Part shown: one piece after another, positions 10,590 to 21,100 of the stretch
Layout of the letters: each line of letters begins with the position of its first letter
How positions within the stretch are numbered: position 1 is the first letter of the stretch
Assembly (NCBI RefSeq): GCF_963676685.1
Contig: NC_092353.1
Coordinates: 7,344,207 to 7,408,206 of the forward strand
Length of the DNA: 64,000 nucleotides
Direction of reading: 5' to 3'
Source: Mytilus edulis
Taxonomy: Eukaryota > Mollusca > Bivalvia > Mytilida > Mytilidae
Translations under genes and position numbers: made by a program
The notes under the pieces: model-generated
Databases searched by the model: none
Seen by the model: the letters and a program-made list of their open reading frames with translations, nothing else
Told to the model about the DNA's origin: nothing

Positions 10590-11419
10590 ATTTACATGGA
10601 GAAGAAAGGATAAGACACAAGCCAGTAGGATAGATTTAATTTTAATTGCAAAAGAATTTCAGTCTCTCGTTGAATATTGTAAAATTAAACCGGCACTGAT
10701 TAAAGTAACTGACCATCAAGGGATAGTTTTAAACTTTAAGACAGGGGCTTCAGAAAGAGGGAATGGATACTGGAAACTAAATAGTTCTATTTTAAAGGAT
10801 ATTGAATATAAAAAAAACAATCAACAGAGTAATAAATCAGTTCGAAAATCGTTTAATCAATAATAACAGTAGCGATATCCGTCTATTATGGGACAATCTA
10901 AAGGTTGAAATTAGAGACGAATCTATTTTATACTGTAAAAGAAAATCGAAATTATCAAGGGAGACAACAAGAAAATTAGAAAGCGAATTAGAACACTTAA
11001 CGACAATCAGAGATGAACAATTAAACGAAGATGAAACACTTACAAATAATATAAAACAATTAGAATTACAATTAGACACAATTTATGAATATAAAGCAAA
11101 GGGGGCTAAAATTAGATCAAGGGAGAAATGGATAGAGCTAGGGGAAAAGAATAATTCTTATTTTCTGGGATTAGAAAAACAGCGACAGGTAAAAAAATCT
11201 ATTAACAAACTCAAAAATGAAAATAACGAGGTAACAACAAATCAAGAACAAATTTTAAAAATGATTAAAAACTATTATAAAATATTATATACAACCACGG
11301 CCCCAAATAAAGATCTACTGCATAAATATGTAGGTGATACTGTTATGGAAAGGGAGATAAATGTAAATGAATTTAAAATTTGTGATGGGGAAGTTACTAT
11401 AAAGCTATTAACACAATGA
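10590..11419 (+). pseudogene. LINE ORF2 endonuclease tail and linker
   Basis: Positions 10,582-10,800 finish the endonuclease in a second frame. From about 10,802 a third frame gives a Lys/Glu-rich, coiled-coil-like linker. It includes the KWIELGEKNNSYFLGLEKQR motif typical of the segment before the reverse transcriptase in L1/Tx1-like ORF2. It ends at a stop at 11,417-11,419. Confidence 0.7.
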
Positions 11420-12392
11420 AGTTAAATAAATCACCGGGTCTAGATGGTTTAACATTAGAATTTTATAAGACGTTCTTGGAAAAATTAAAAACAGTGTTAG
11501 TAAAAGTTCTAAACAAGGGACATGAGGAAAACGTCTTTCATATACACAACGAACGGGTGTTCTTACTTTATTATTCAAGAAAAATGATCCATTATCTTTA
11601 GAAAATTATCGTCCAATATCATTATTAAATGTAGATTTGAAAATACTATCTCATGTTTTAGCACAGAGACTAAAAATACTTCTTCCTAAATTAATTAATG
11701 AAGATCAAACTGGATATGTAAAAAATCGATTTATTGGATTTAATTTACGGCAAATTCAAGATATAATGGACTATGCAGAATCAAACGGAATAGATATGGC
11801 TATAATATTTGTTGATTTTACAAAAGCTTTTGCTTCTTTGGAATGGGAATTTATGTTAGGTGTTCTAAAACATTTTGGTTTTAATGAATCATTCATATCA
11901 TGGGTGGAAACATTATATAAGGGAATACAGACGTGTGTAATAAATAATGGATGGGTATCCGAAATTTTTGAAAACTCTAGAGGAATCCGTCAAGGGTGTC
12001 CTTTATCGGCTTTACTTTTTGTTTTATCGGTCGAAATTATGACCGAGCGATTGAGGCAAACCTCAGATATTAAAGGTTTTCGCATTACTATAGATAATAA
12101 AACACATAGCATCAAAATATCACAATTAGCTGATGATACAACTCTGTTTTGTAGTTCAAAATCAGATATATCTAAAGCTATGAATATAATTGAAACATTT
12201 GGCTCTTTCTCAGGGTTGAAGCTAAACCGTAATAAAACGGAAGGAATTTGGATTGGGGCGTTTAAAAACAGCGTAGATAAGATTGAGGGCATACGCTGGA
12301 CAGACAAACCTGATAAAGCTTTAGGCATTTATTTTGGTCACGATAGACTTCAATGTGAAAAGTTAAATTGGGAACCTAAAATAGAAACATGA
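11416..12392 (+). pseudogene. LINE reverse transcriptase domain
   Basis: Motifs appear in canonical order: KSPGLDGLTLEFYK, then after a frame change near 11,590 ENYRPISLLNVDLKILSHVLAQRL, FVDFTKAF (motif A, with the catalytic Asp of VDF kept), GIRQGCPLSALLF, and LADDTTLF (motif C with both Asp kept). The Asp usual after KAF in motif A is Ala here, which is not a catalytic position. Two frameshifts break the reading frame. The RT fold is most like the L1/Tx1 group. Confidence 0.88.
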
Positions 12393-13326
12393 AATCATTA
12401 ATTAAAACATGGGAAAAAAAGAAAATTAACAATGGTTGGGAAAATATTGATCATAAAATCTTTAATATTACCAAAATTTACATTTTTGGCTACTTCGTGC
12501 AAAGTTCCAGATATTTACTTGAAAGAAATTGAAAGCTGCTGTTTCAAATATATTTGGGAAGGAAAAAATGACAAAGTAAAAAGAAACACACTTATTGGCG
12601 AATACCAAAAAGGGGGGTTAAGAATGATCGATTTTGACAGTTATTTTACAGCATTGAAAGCCTCATGGGTCTCTAAATTAACAACAACCAATATGCCGAA
12701 CTGGAAGATTATTCCTACTAAATATTTTAACAATCTTGGTAAAAACTTTCTTGTTTTTAACATGAATTTAGATAATATTAAATCAATAGATTGACTTGCA
12801 AAGTACCCGATTTTTATTTACAAGTAATTACAAGTTGGGTTAAAACAGGAGGAGGTTTATTAACATTTTCTAATCACTTTTCTAATATTAGAAAACAGAT
12901 TATTTGGGGAAATAAATATATTAAATGTCGCAACAAATGCTTGTTTTTCCCGAGCTGGGTTAAAAGTGGATTGGTTTTTACTAACGACATATTCGATCGT
13001 GAAGGAAATTTATCCGAAAGTTTTATTTTCAAAAAGTTAATTAATAAAACAAACTGGATTGCAGAGTTTAAGATGTTAAAATCCTGCATCCCAAAAGAAT
13101 GGATGCAAGTTAAAAAAAAAGAAAACTCCATTAAGAGTATAATCAATGTATGTAAGGTTAAATTAAGATGGCAAAATAAACAAATTGAAACAAAAGATAT
13201 GAACAATAAAATACTCTATAAAACTTTAGTAGATAAAAAATATATAAAGCCAATCGGTATCAACATTTGGACAAGATATTTAAAATTAGAATTATACCAC
13301 AGATGTCAATTGTATACGATTTTATA
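12393..13326 (+). pseudogene. LINE ORF2 region after the reverse transcriptase
   Basis: Two overlapping frames (12,393-12,794 and 12,791-13,327) carry the post-RT segment. Visible stretches include KYIWEGKNDKVKRNTL and GGLRMIDF, common downstream of the RT in Tx1-like elements. The host sequence ends in the 32-bp duplicated target at 13,295-13,326. Confidence 0.7.
13295..13326. repeat. Left copy of a 32-bp target duplication
   Basis: TACCACAGATGTCAATTG and the following bases match 15,721-15,752 with two differences in 32 bases. The pair brackets the antisense LINE exactly. Both copies encode the same short ORF2 segment, as expected for a target-site duplication. Confidence 0.85.
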
Positions 13327-15720
13327 AACAAACAAACAAACAAACAAACAAATAATTTATTAGAGTTTCACCTCTTTAAAACATTTGATATACAACACAA
13401 TATAATATTAACAATTTATAAAAGAGCCACTCTAAAAAAAATTATGAGAGACTGTAAAAATACAGATTAAAATACATTGATATTACATCTATTACATATA
13501 TCAATATATCTTAGCATAAAACACCATACTATTAAAAACAATTATACAAAAGAAAACAAACAACATTATCAACACTTATTTCGAGTATAAAATACACTTT
13601 CTCTTAAAAAGTACTTCATGACAGATTTTGGCTGTAAAATAACAAACTCTATCATCATGAAACATAAATAAAAACGTTTCTTCATTACTTAAATTACTAA
13701 ATTACTAAAACTACTTTCTATATTACATACACTGTTAAAAAATATCGTTCGCAAATCTGCATATTCTGGGCATTCTAATAAAACATGTTTTTCATCTTCA
13801 ATTATATTCAAATAATTTTTTCTACAATTAAAACAGAACCTTTCATTTACATCTATACCTTCATATCTGCCAGTTTCAATTTTAATCGGAGCAACACCTG
13901 CTCTAAATTTAGCATATGCACTTCTATATTTACCGGGCATAGTAATACTTAAATATTTTTCTGAACAATAATTTGATTTAAATAGCCTGTAAGTACGCAG
14001 TTTACTGCTTTCATTAGCTAGTAAATTTAAATGCCAATTATTTTGGTACATAATAAATAGTTTGTTTTCAATATCTTTAATAACAGACTTGCTCAAAATA
14101 CATTCAATATTACAATACTGATTAAGATCGAGTTCTTAAAACTTTGTATTCACTCTACAGTTCCAATTTTTTACTTTATTAAAACTGATATTATTACCCC
14201 AAAGAAAAATTTCCTAATTAAGTCTACAATTAGACATCTTATTAAATCGTGACCATGTCCTAAATATGGAAGACCATTGTTTAACAATACATGGTTTCCA
14301 TCCCAAATCTCCATACAGTGCTAAGTTAGGGGTATATCTACCCACTCCCATAAAAAATCTCATAGCCTTATGTTTAACAGCGTTTATACATGAAAATTCT
14401 TTAGTACCCCAAATAGAGGCACCATAGTCAATCACTGACCATACAATTGAATTGAACAATTTTGTAAATACATCATATTGAAAACCACCATGAGCTTTAC
14501 ATTTTGCTATTAGTAACCCTAATGCCCTACTGGCAGATTATGTAACTGTTTTTGCCATATCCTCATAATTCAAATGTTCGGTTAATAATAAACCTAAATA
14601 TGTATAATTTGATACTTTATCAACACATTTTCCATTAAAAACAAAAGGAAAATTAGTACATGGCACAGAAGGTGTTCTAAAATGCATAACTTTTGATTTT
14701 TTTAAATTAACCTTTATCATGTTTTTATCACACCAACATTCTAAAGTTATTCCACGATATAAAAGAGGATCTCTTGGGTCAGACGACGAACATTTCGGTA
14801 CTGGTACAATTACACCTTTGGCCCATAGAACAGGGACCTTTCCCGTATTGTAACACACATTAAACAAACGAAGTAGAAATGATAAAGCAGTTTGGTTTTT
14901 TAACACTTTTACTGGTAGCTCATCAAGACCGGGCACCTTCCCATTTTTAGCCTTTTTTATTACATTAAATATTTTCTCACTTGTAATTTCGCAATCCAAT
15001 AAATAATCACATTTATCTTGATCTTTAGAATCGACATTTTCAGAAGGCTGTATACAATTCTCTACATTTAACATTGAAGAAAAATCATTTTCCATTTCAA
15101 AACTGAAATTGGATCTGTTGATACCGAACCATCTTCTAAATTTATTTCCATCGGTATGTTACGTTGCCTTTCTGCACCAATGCCTATCTTTCCAATTTTA
15201 CGCCAAAATTCTTTCGGATTATCACATGAACTGGTCAAATCATCCTGCATTTTATACCAATAACGACGCTTTGCCTGTTGTACATTTTTGTCAAATAATT
15301 TCCTGTTTTGACAAAATAAATGGCGCAACTGTTTTTTAGAATGACAACTTTTGGTTTTAAGATACATAGTTTCCGATTTGCACACCTCGTTCCAAAGGTC
15401 TGTCAATTCTGTACTCCACCAAGATTTTTTGATTCTTCGATGCTTATTACTGGAACCGTTGCTAATTTGAATGACCTTATTAGGGATTTTTTCCGACATT
15501 TCCGACTTGATACTATTGATAAAGCTTTCATATGTTTTGTCAATATCACACTGATTAGCTTCAGACTCTTCTAGTGTACATAGTATACGATCTATATCCG
15601 ATATAAATGATTCACTATTTAACCAGTCGTCGGGTATTTTCCCAAGGTCATATTTGGTTTTAAAGCTAGCAGCATTGTCTTTTGGCTCGGTGTTTTCATC
15701 AACAGGAAAATTAGAATACA
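13327..15720 (-). mobile_element. 5'-truncated, internally deleted antisense LINE inserted in the first LINE
   Basis: Minus-strand frames read from 15,720 down to 13,690 in LINE order. First comes a pre-RT region (WWSTELTDLWNEV), then RT motifs 1-2 (NGKVPGLDELPVKVL, VPVPKCSSSDPRDP, LLYRGITL). An abrupt junction to ECWCDKNMIKVNLKKSKVMHFR follows, then the C-terminal region (RSAYAKFRAGVAPIKIETGRYEG, CFNCRKNYLN). The junction near 14,745 removes all RT catalytic motifs. One frameshift (about 15,075) and stops at 14,538 and 14,214 also break it. The 3' end next to the duplication is a TTTG microsatellite (AAAC repeats on the plus strand, 13,327-13,349). The endonuclease is missing. The clade is not L1/Tx1 and looks CR1/Jockey-like. 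Confidence 0.82.
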
Positions 15721-16221
15721 TACCACAGATGTCATTTGTATATGATTTTATATTTAAAATTTTAAAGGAAAATAAGTTAAAAATTTGCAGATGGAAACTG
15801 CTTCAATATATTATTCCTACAAAGCAGCTACTATTAAAGTGGAAAATATCTGAGAACGATAAATGCAATTTTTGTAAAACAAAAGAAGAAGATTATTTGC
15901 ATTTCTTTATTACATGTTCATTTTTGAAAGATTTTTGGGAGAAAGTACATTATCTTCTAGCAAAAATGAATTTTCAAAACAAGATATTAGCAAAACATAT
16001 AGTATTTGGATACAAAATATCAGATCAAGGGTATAACGGTTTTAATTATTTCTTGACAATTATAGTATTTTTGTATTTACAAGTCGTACTATGTATCTGA
16101 GCAAAAACTGAAATTTTTAGATGTGTATGCTATGTTTATAAAGGATTTACCAAGGTTTATGAATGAGAACAAAACAGTATCTCAAAATGTATTTTTCATA
16201 AAGTTAAAAAGATTAATATAA
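15721..16221 (+). pseudogene. C-terminal part of the L1/Tx1-like ORF2
   Basis: The frame resumes in the second target-duplication copy (IPQMSFVYDFI) and continues through WKLLQYIIPTKQLLLKWK to CNFCKTKEEDYLHFFITC, the Cys/His-rich tail of Tx1/L1-like ORF2. A small frame change near 16,085 leads to an ending at 16,219-16,221. It confirms that the antisense LINE landed inside this ORF. Confidence 0.78.
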
Positions 16222-18092
16222 TTGATGGGCTAACAAAAATATTGTTTTATTATATTTTATTATATTCTGTGTATTTTCTTGGACACTCAGAAAGTAATTC
16301 ACAGGGATACTTTATTGAAGCTTGGACAATGAAGTAAAGATGTAACAAGCAATTTGAAGAATAAAGAATATTTATTTGTTGGTAAAAAAATAAAGAAAAT
16401 TTGCAAAATTCAAAATGTTTTGTTTTAATCTTTGCTATTTCATCTTTAATCAGTAGGCTCTTTTCCCATTGAAAATGCCTCATAGGATTGTACACTTCGT
16501 TAGTGCAGTAATTAAGAGTTCACTTTCATAATAAACTATCAATAAAAAGTCATTCATGTAAAGCAATTCATAGTGCATGGACAACCATGTACTATAAAAA
16601 TTAGAGGGGAAAAAACTGACTTTTTATTGTACGAGAAGGGGTGAGTATGTTTTAATACCTCTTATGATAACATCGTATATGAACAATATTCAAAGTTCCT
16701 TACATGTATAGAAGTAGTACTTTTGATTTTGTGTGTGTGTTTATTCATGTAAAATATTTTTTAACCATATTATTAAAGGATAGTGTACGATATTCGTGTA
16801 CCTGCCGTACATTGGCTCCTTTTTATGGGCATGTAGAAGTAGTTGATAGACCCTATCATTATTATTCTTACAAAACACTACTTTAGCAAATATTCAAGGT
16901 GAATATTAAATGTTTCGAACGTAAAGCTCGGGATCAAATAATATTTTTTGATAAATCTGCAGATGCGGATATGTCAACGTATACGATACGGTTGATACGT
17001 TGTTAAATGACCGATCGCGACCTCTAGTAGAATGTGTCTGTAACTGTATGAAGTAAGACACCATCCGCTAAAGGTATATGAAAAATACAAGACTCTTTGC
17101 AAGAAATTTATTGTACCAACTTAGTTTATGGAAAGGGGGGGGGGGGGGGGGGGCGGTTTTATGTTGTTAATTTTTTTCTAATTGTTATGACATTTCTATC
17201 GCGGAAAAGTGATTAGTTTTTCAACAATTTTTATTGAATCGCATAAAATTTTCAGAATTATTTTCTTTTGAATAGCTATACATATTTTTAACAGAATAAT
17301 CAGAATATAATTATATACCCTCCCCACCCAACCCCATTGTGAGGTACGTGAATGATATTCAATAGAATATAAGAATGTTTTATTAGTTGATCATTTGATA
17401 GAGTAAAAGGTATACAAATATGTAAAAAAGTTAAGAACTGACATGAAGGGGCCTCGAAATCGTTATACATGTACATGTTACACGAAAACGAATATCAATA
17501 CATGTAGATCACAGTATGATTTCCTATAAAGTATGTATCGTTCTGAAAATGCAGGAAATATTTGCCACTGGACGTTAAGCAAACATCAATCAATAAACCT
17601 ATTAAGTAGGAATCAAAACGATTTTCAAAATCTTACACACGAATATGTTAAATCTGGCTTTATTTTTAAATGTTATGAAAGTTACATTAAAATTATTCTC
17701 ACATATATGATAATGTCTCTCTATTGTAGCAATAATAAACAAACCTTCACATAAATTGTTTCTAAAATTAGGATGCGGGCATTGACGATTTATTTTACAC
17801 CTATCATAGATTTAACTTTAAAAATAAATTCCCAAATCGACAACAAAAAAATATCAGACGAATGTAATTTTAATGTAAATTATAGTTTGCATTTTTATCA
17901 ACGATAATTATAACCTCGCACGGGTCATTTTTTTGTGCCTTGGAGCATATTTCATTGAAACATGGTATCGTCCGGGTTGATTCTCCGAAAGAATGACCTA
18001 TCATTCTGAAAGAAATAACTCCATATAGGTATATAATTAATGTAAAATTAACGAAAACTAATTGATATTATATTGTGTATCAATCACTTCAG
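16222..18092. other. Non-coding region between LINE nest and first recognised host exon
   Basis: It holds LINE 3' flank, the second arm of the inverted repeat (about 16,918-17,036), a long G-run at about 17,137-17,153 and AT-rich sequence. The upstream exons (signal peptide, start of the first three-finger module) of the fibrinogen gene should lie here or further upstream, but I could not identify them. Confidence 0.4.
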
Positions 18093-18186
18093 AACTGCGA
18101 TATAAAACCATCATCAACCGACACAGGGAAGTGTTATCATTGCTGTTCTTCTGATCTGTGTAATAATGTCGGATGTGGAGAACAAG
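18093..18186 (+). CDS. Exon: end of first three-finger module
   Basis: Begins after CACTTCAG and ends before GTAAAT. It encodes 31 codons plus one base, including [12 protein letters not shown], the CC..DLCN signature that closes Ly6/three-finger domains. It leaves phase 1, matching the next exon. The exons with the first part of this module are not identified. Confidence 0.7.
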
Positions 18187-21100
18187 GTAAATTTCGAATG
18201 TTTAAATAAAACATATAATATCCTTTTAGAACAGATTGAAAAGAACACAGTATTTGTATACATAACTGTACATAATTTTCATGGTTATAAATTGCCTTCT
18301 GTAACCATTGTCATAACATTTTTGGGTTATAAAGGGTATCAGTGACGAAAAATTCTACCATGTGATGGTTTATCATGTTTTAATGTTTAAGGGTGAAGGT
18401 TGGTAACTATAAAAGTTTTAAAAACATGCCCCGTCCTAAATGTAAATCAAGACCCTAGTGTTCAGTGGTTGTCGTTTGTTGTTGGGGTTCCTTAGTGTTT
18501 CTCGTTTCTTGTTTTAGATCTAACATTGTTGGGTTGATGTTTAGACGAGTTGTATATACATTATGTACACAGCCATGTATCACCATCATTGATGGCGATC
18601 CGATGGATACATCTGTTGTAGGGTTGTCACTGACTCAGACGTACTTATAAATATAATTATTTTCTGTGACTGTATCTTACATTCATTTGAAGGATCCTTT
18701 ACTATAGATAATTTAGCTGATCTGTAAAAATAACATCTTCATGTCTTATATATCATGTACTGCAGTACGCCGCTAGATTAAAACTGACGTGGAAAGGTAA
18801 CACACGGCCAGCGAAAGCTCTTTTTTTGAGAGCCCAGGTGGTCGTGTGGTCTAGCGGGACGGCTGCAGTGCAGGCGATTTGGTGTCACGATATCACAGTA
18901 GCATGGTTCGAATCCCGGCGAGGGAAGAACCAAAAATTTGCGAAAGCAAATTTACAGATCTAACATTGTTGGGTTGATGTTTAGACGAGTTGTATATACA
19001 TAATGTACACAGCCATGTATCACCATCATTGATGGCGATCCGATGGATACATCTGTTGTAGGGTTGTCACTGACTCAGACGTACTTATAAATATAATTAT
19101 TTTCTGTGACTGTATCTTACATTCATTTGAAGGATCCTTTACTATAGATAATTTAGCTGATCTGTAAAAATAACATCTTCATGTCTTATATATCATGTAC
19201 TGCAGTACGCCGCTAGATTAAAACTGACGTGGAAAGGTAACACACGGCCAGCGAAAGCTCTTTTTTTTTAGAGCCCAGGTGGTCGTGTGGTCTAGCGGGA
19301 CGGCTGCAGTGCAGGCGATTTGGTGTCACGATATCACAGTAGCATGGGTTCGAATCCCGGCGAGGGAAGAACCAAAAATTTGCGAAAGCAAATTTACAGA
19401 TCTAACATTGTTGGGTTGATGTTTAGACGAGTTGTATATACATTATGTACACAGCCATGTATCACCATCATTGATGGCGATCCGATGGATACATCTGTTG
19501 TAGGGTTGTCACTGACTCAGACGTACTTAGATACATCTTCATGCCTTATATATCATGTACTGTAGTACGCCGCTAGATTAAAACTGACGTGGAAAGGTAA
19601 CACATGCCCACCGAAAGCTCTTTTTTTGAGAGCCCAGGTGGTCGTGTGGTCTAGCGGGACGGCTGCAGTGCAGGCGATTTGGTGTCACGATATCACAGTA
19701 GCATGGGTTCGAATCCCGGCGAGGGAAGAACCAAAAATTTGCGAAAGCAAATTTACAGATCTAACATTGTTGGGTTGATGTTTAGACGAGTTGTATATAT
19801 ATATATATATATATACTAGATCATTTGGGCCCTTTTAGCTTGTTGTACTTTGTGAACCAAGGCTTTGTGTAGAAGACCGTACGTTGACCTTTACTGGTTC
19901 ACTTTTACATATTATAACTTGGATGGAGAATTGTCTCATTTGCAAACATGCCGTATCTTCTTATACATTGTATATAATCAATTATTAAGGACAGATAGCC
20001 ATTAAATGCGATATTGGTAAATGTTGAATCAATTTATGAGCTGGTAAGCTACAAAAAAATTCATATAAATAATCTCGTCAGGTTTGTTTGTTTAAAAAGC
20101 AGATATATGCATAAGGTCAAACCACTCTATAGGGCCTCCTTAAACTACACCCTGCATTTCATATATCACGCAAACGTAGACATCAGTACTTTACCAAACC
20201 TTAATGCAGTTTCATTTCTACGTGTTTATTAACATACTCTGACAAAAACGGATAACGTTAAATCTTGATCAATAACAAATTTGACGATGTCAGTTGATGG
20301 AATGAAATAATTTGTATCCCCTTTCCTCAGCAAATCTATGTATGTCAATTGTACGATGACACTATTTCATTGGAAATAAACACATATATTCTAAAACCAG
20401 TTGTTTGCCTCATACGAGTTCTGGTTTTCTCGTCTATTTTATGGTGGTATACTACTAGACCTGGCATGTCAGTAATAGATAGTAGTTCTTAGTTAATGTA
20501 TGTATCATTGTAATTTTTTTTAGTTTATTTTGTCACCTATTTTGATATTGAACTCGCTCTTCTTCGTTCTACATTGGCTAGAGGTATAAAGGAATAGTTG
20601 TCACATTTAATAACCATCCAGATCCCTTTTTACAATTGTGTCCTACCGAATTAGACAACTACCAGGGTTGTTATAATATGAGCAACACGTCGGGGCCACA
20701 TGTGGAGCAGGATATACTTTCCCTTCCGGACCATCGGAGATCACCCCCTGTTTTTGTTGGGTTCGTGTTGCTAAGTCTTCAGTTGTCTATGTCCTGGCTT
20801 GTGTACTATTATTTTTTTTGGTCTTTATTCTTATTTATCCATGGCATTGTCAGTTTAGACAAGAAAAACGTTTAATGTATAAGGTATAAGAAGAATTGGT
20901 ATGAGTCCAATGAGACATCTCTACATCCAAGTCACAATTTGTAAAAGTAAATATGTATAGGTCAAAGTACGGTCTTCACCACGGAGCCTTGGCTCACAAC
21001 GTTCATCAAGCTATAATGGGCCCCACAAACTTAGTGTAAAACCACTCAAACAGGAAAACCAAAAGTCTAATCGATATATAGAAATGGGAAACGAGATATA

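Larger units (their letters stand above)
8942..16221 (+). mobile_element. Decayed L1/Tx1-like LINE ORF2, interrupted by two insertions
   Basis: The plus-strand pieces give, in order, an apurinic-type endonuclease, a linker, a reverse transcriptase, and a C-terminal region with a Cys-rich CNFCKTKEEDYLHFF segment. This is the usual order for L1/Tx1-group ORF2. The start ATG at 8942 is followed by 21 codons. A TA-target transposon (9006-10,033) then interrupts, and the same frame resumes at 10,036 when one TA is counted. A second interruption is an antisense LINE (13,327-15,720) flanked by a 32-bp duplication. Several frameshifts (near 10,585, 11,410, 11,590, 12,390 and 12,790) show the element is dead. 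The stop at 16,219-16,221 looks like the natural end. Confidence 0.8.
18516..19814 (+). repeat. Tandem array of three (plus partial) 440-bp units with tRNA-like cores
   Basis: Units start at AGATCTAACATTGTTGGG: 18,516-18,955 (440 bp), 18,956-19,397 (442 bp), 19,398-19,756 (359 bp, with an internal deletion) and a partial unit from 19,757 running into a TA microsatellite (about 19,792-19,814). Units are almost identical, implying recent amplification. Each full unit ends with a tRNA-like block. The small open frames repeated in the units are not supported as genes. Confidence 0.9.
18330..19975 (+). repeat. Interspersed repeat family B, interrupted by a tandem tRNA-like array
   Basis: The left part (18,330-18,515) holds AAGGGTGAAGGTTGGTAACTA and TGGTTGTCGTTTGTTG blocks, and the right part (19,815-19,975) holds CTTTGTGTAGAAGACCGTA. 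They match the two halves of an uninterrupted copy at about 31,170-31,500. The 1.3 kb between them is the tandem array, so the array sits inside an older repeat in an intron. Confidence 0.6.

Noticed and set aside
17017..17062. Tiny Cys-rich exon (CVCNC) with splice-like borders
   Set aside because: Too short to support and located in a repeat arm shared with position 75. Chance splice-like dinucleotides are expected.
18465..19565. Open frames in the tRNA-like tandem array ([19 protein letters not shown])
   Set aside because: They are repeated only because the array is repeated. Both frames are short and one starts in the tRNA-like block. No homology is recognised.
18841..19731. Functional tRNA genes
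   Set aside because: The A and B boxes are good, but no acceptor stem forms and the anticodon arm is unclear. A SINE-type or tRNA-derived repeat fits better.
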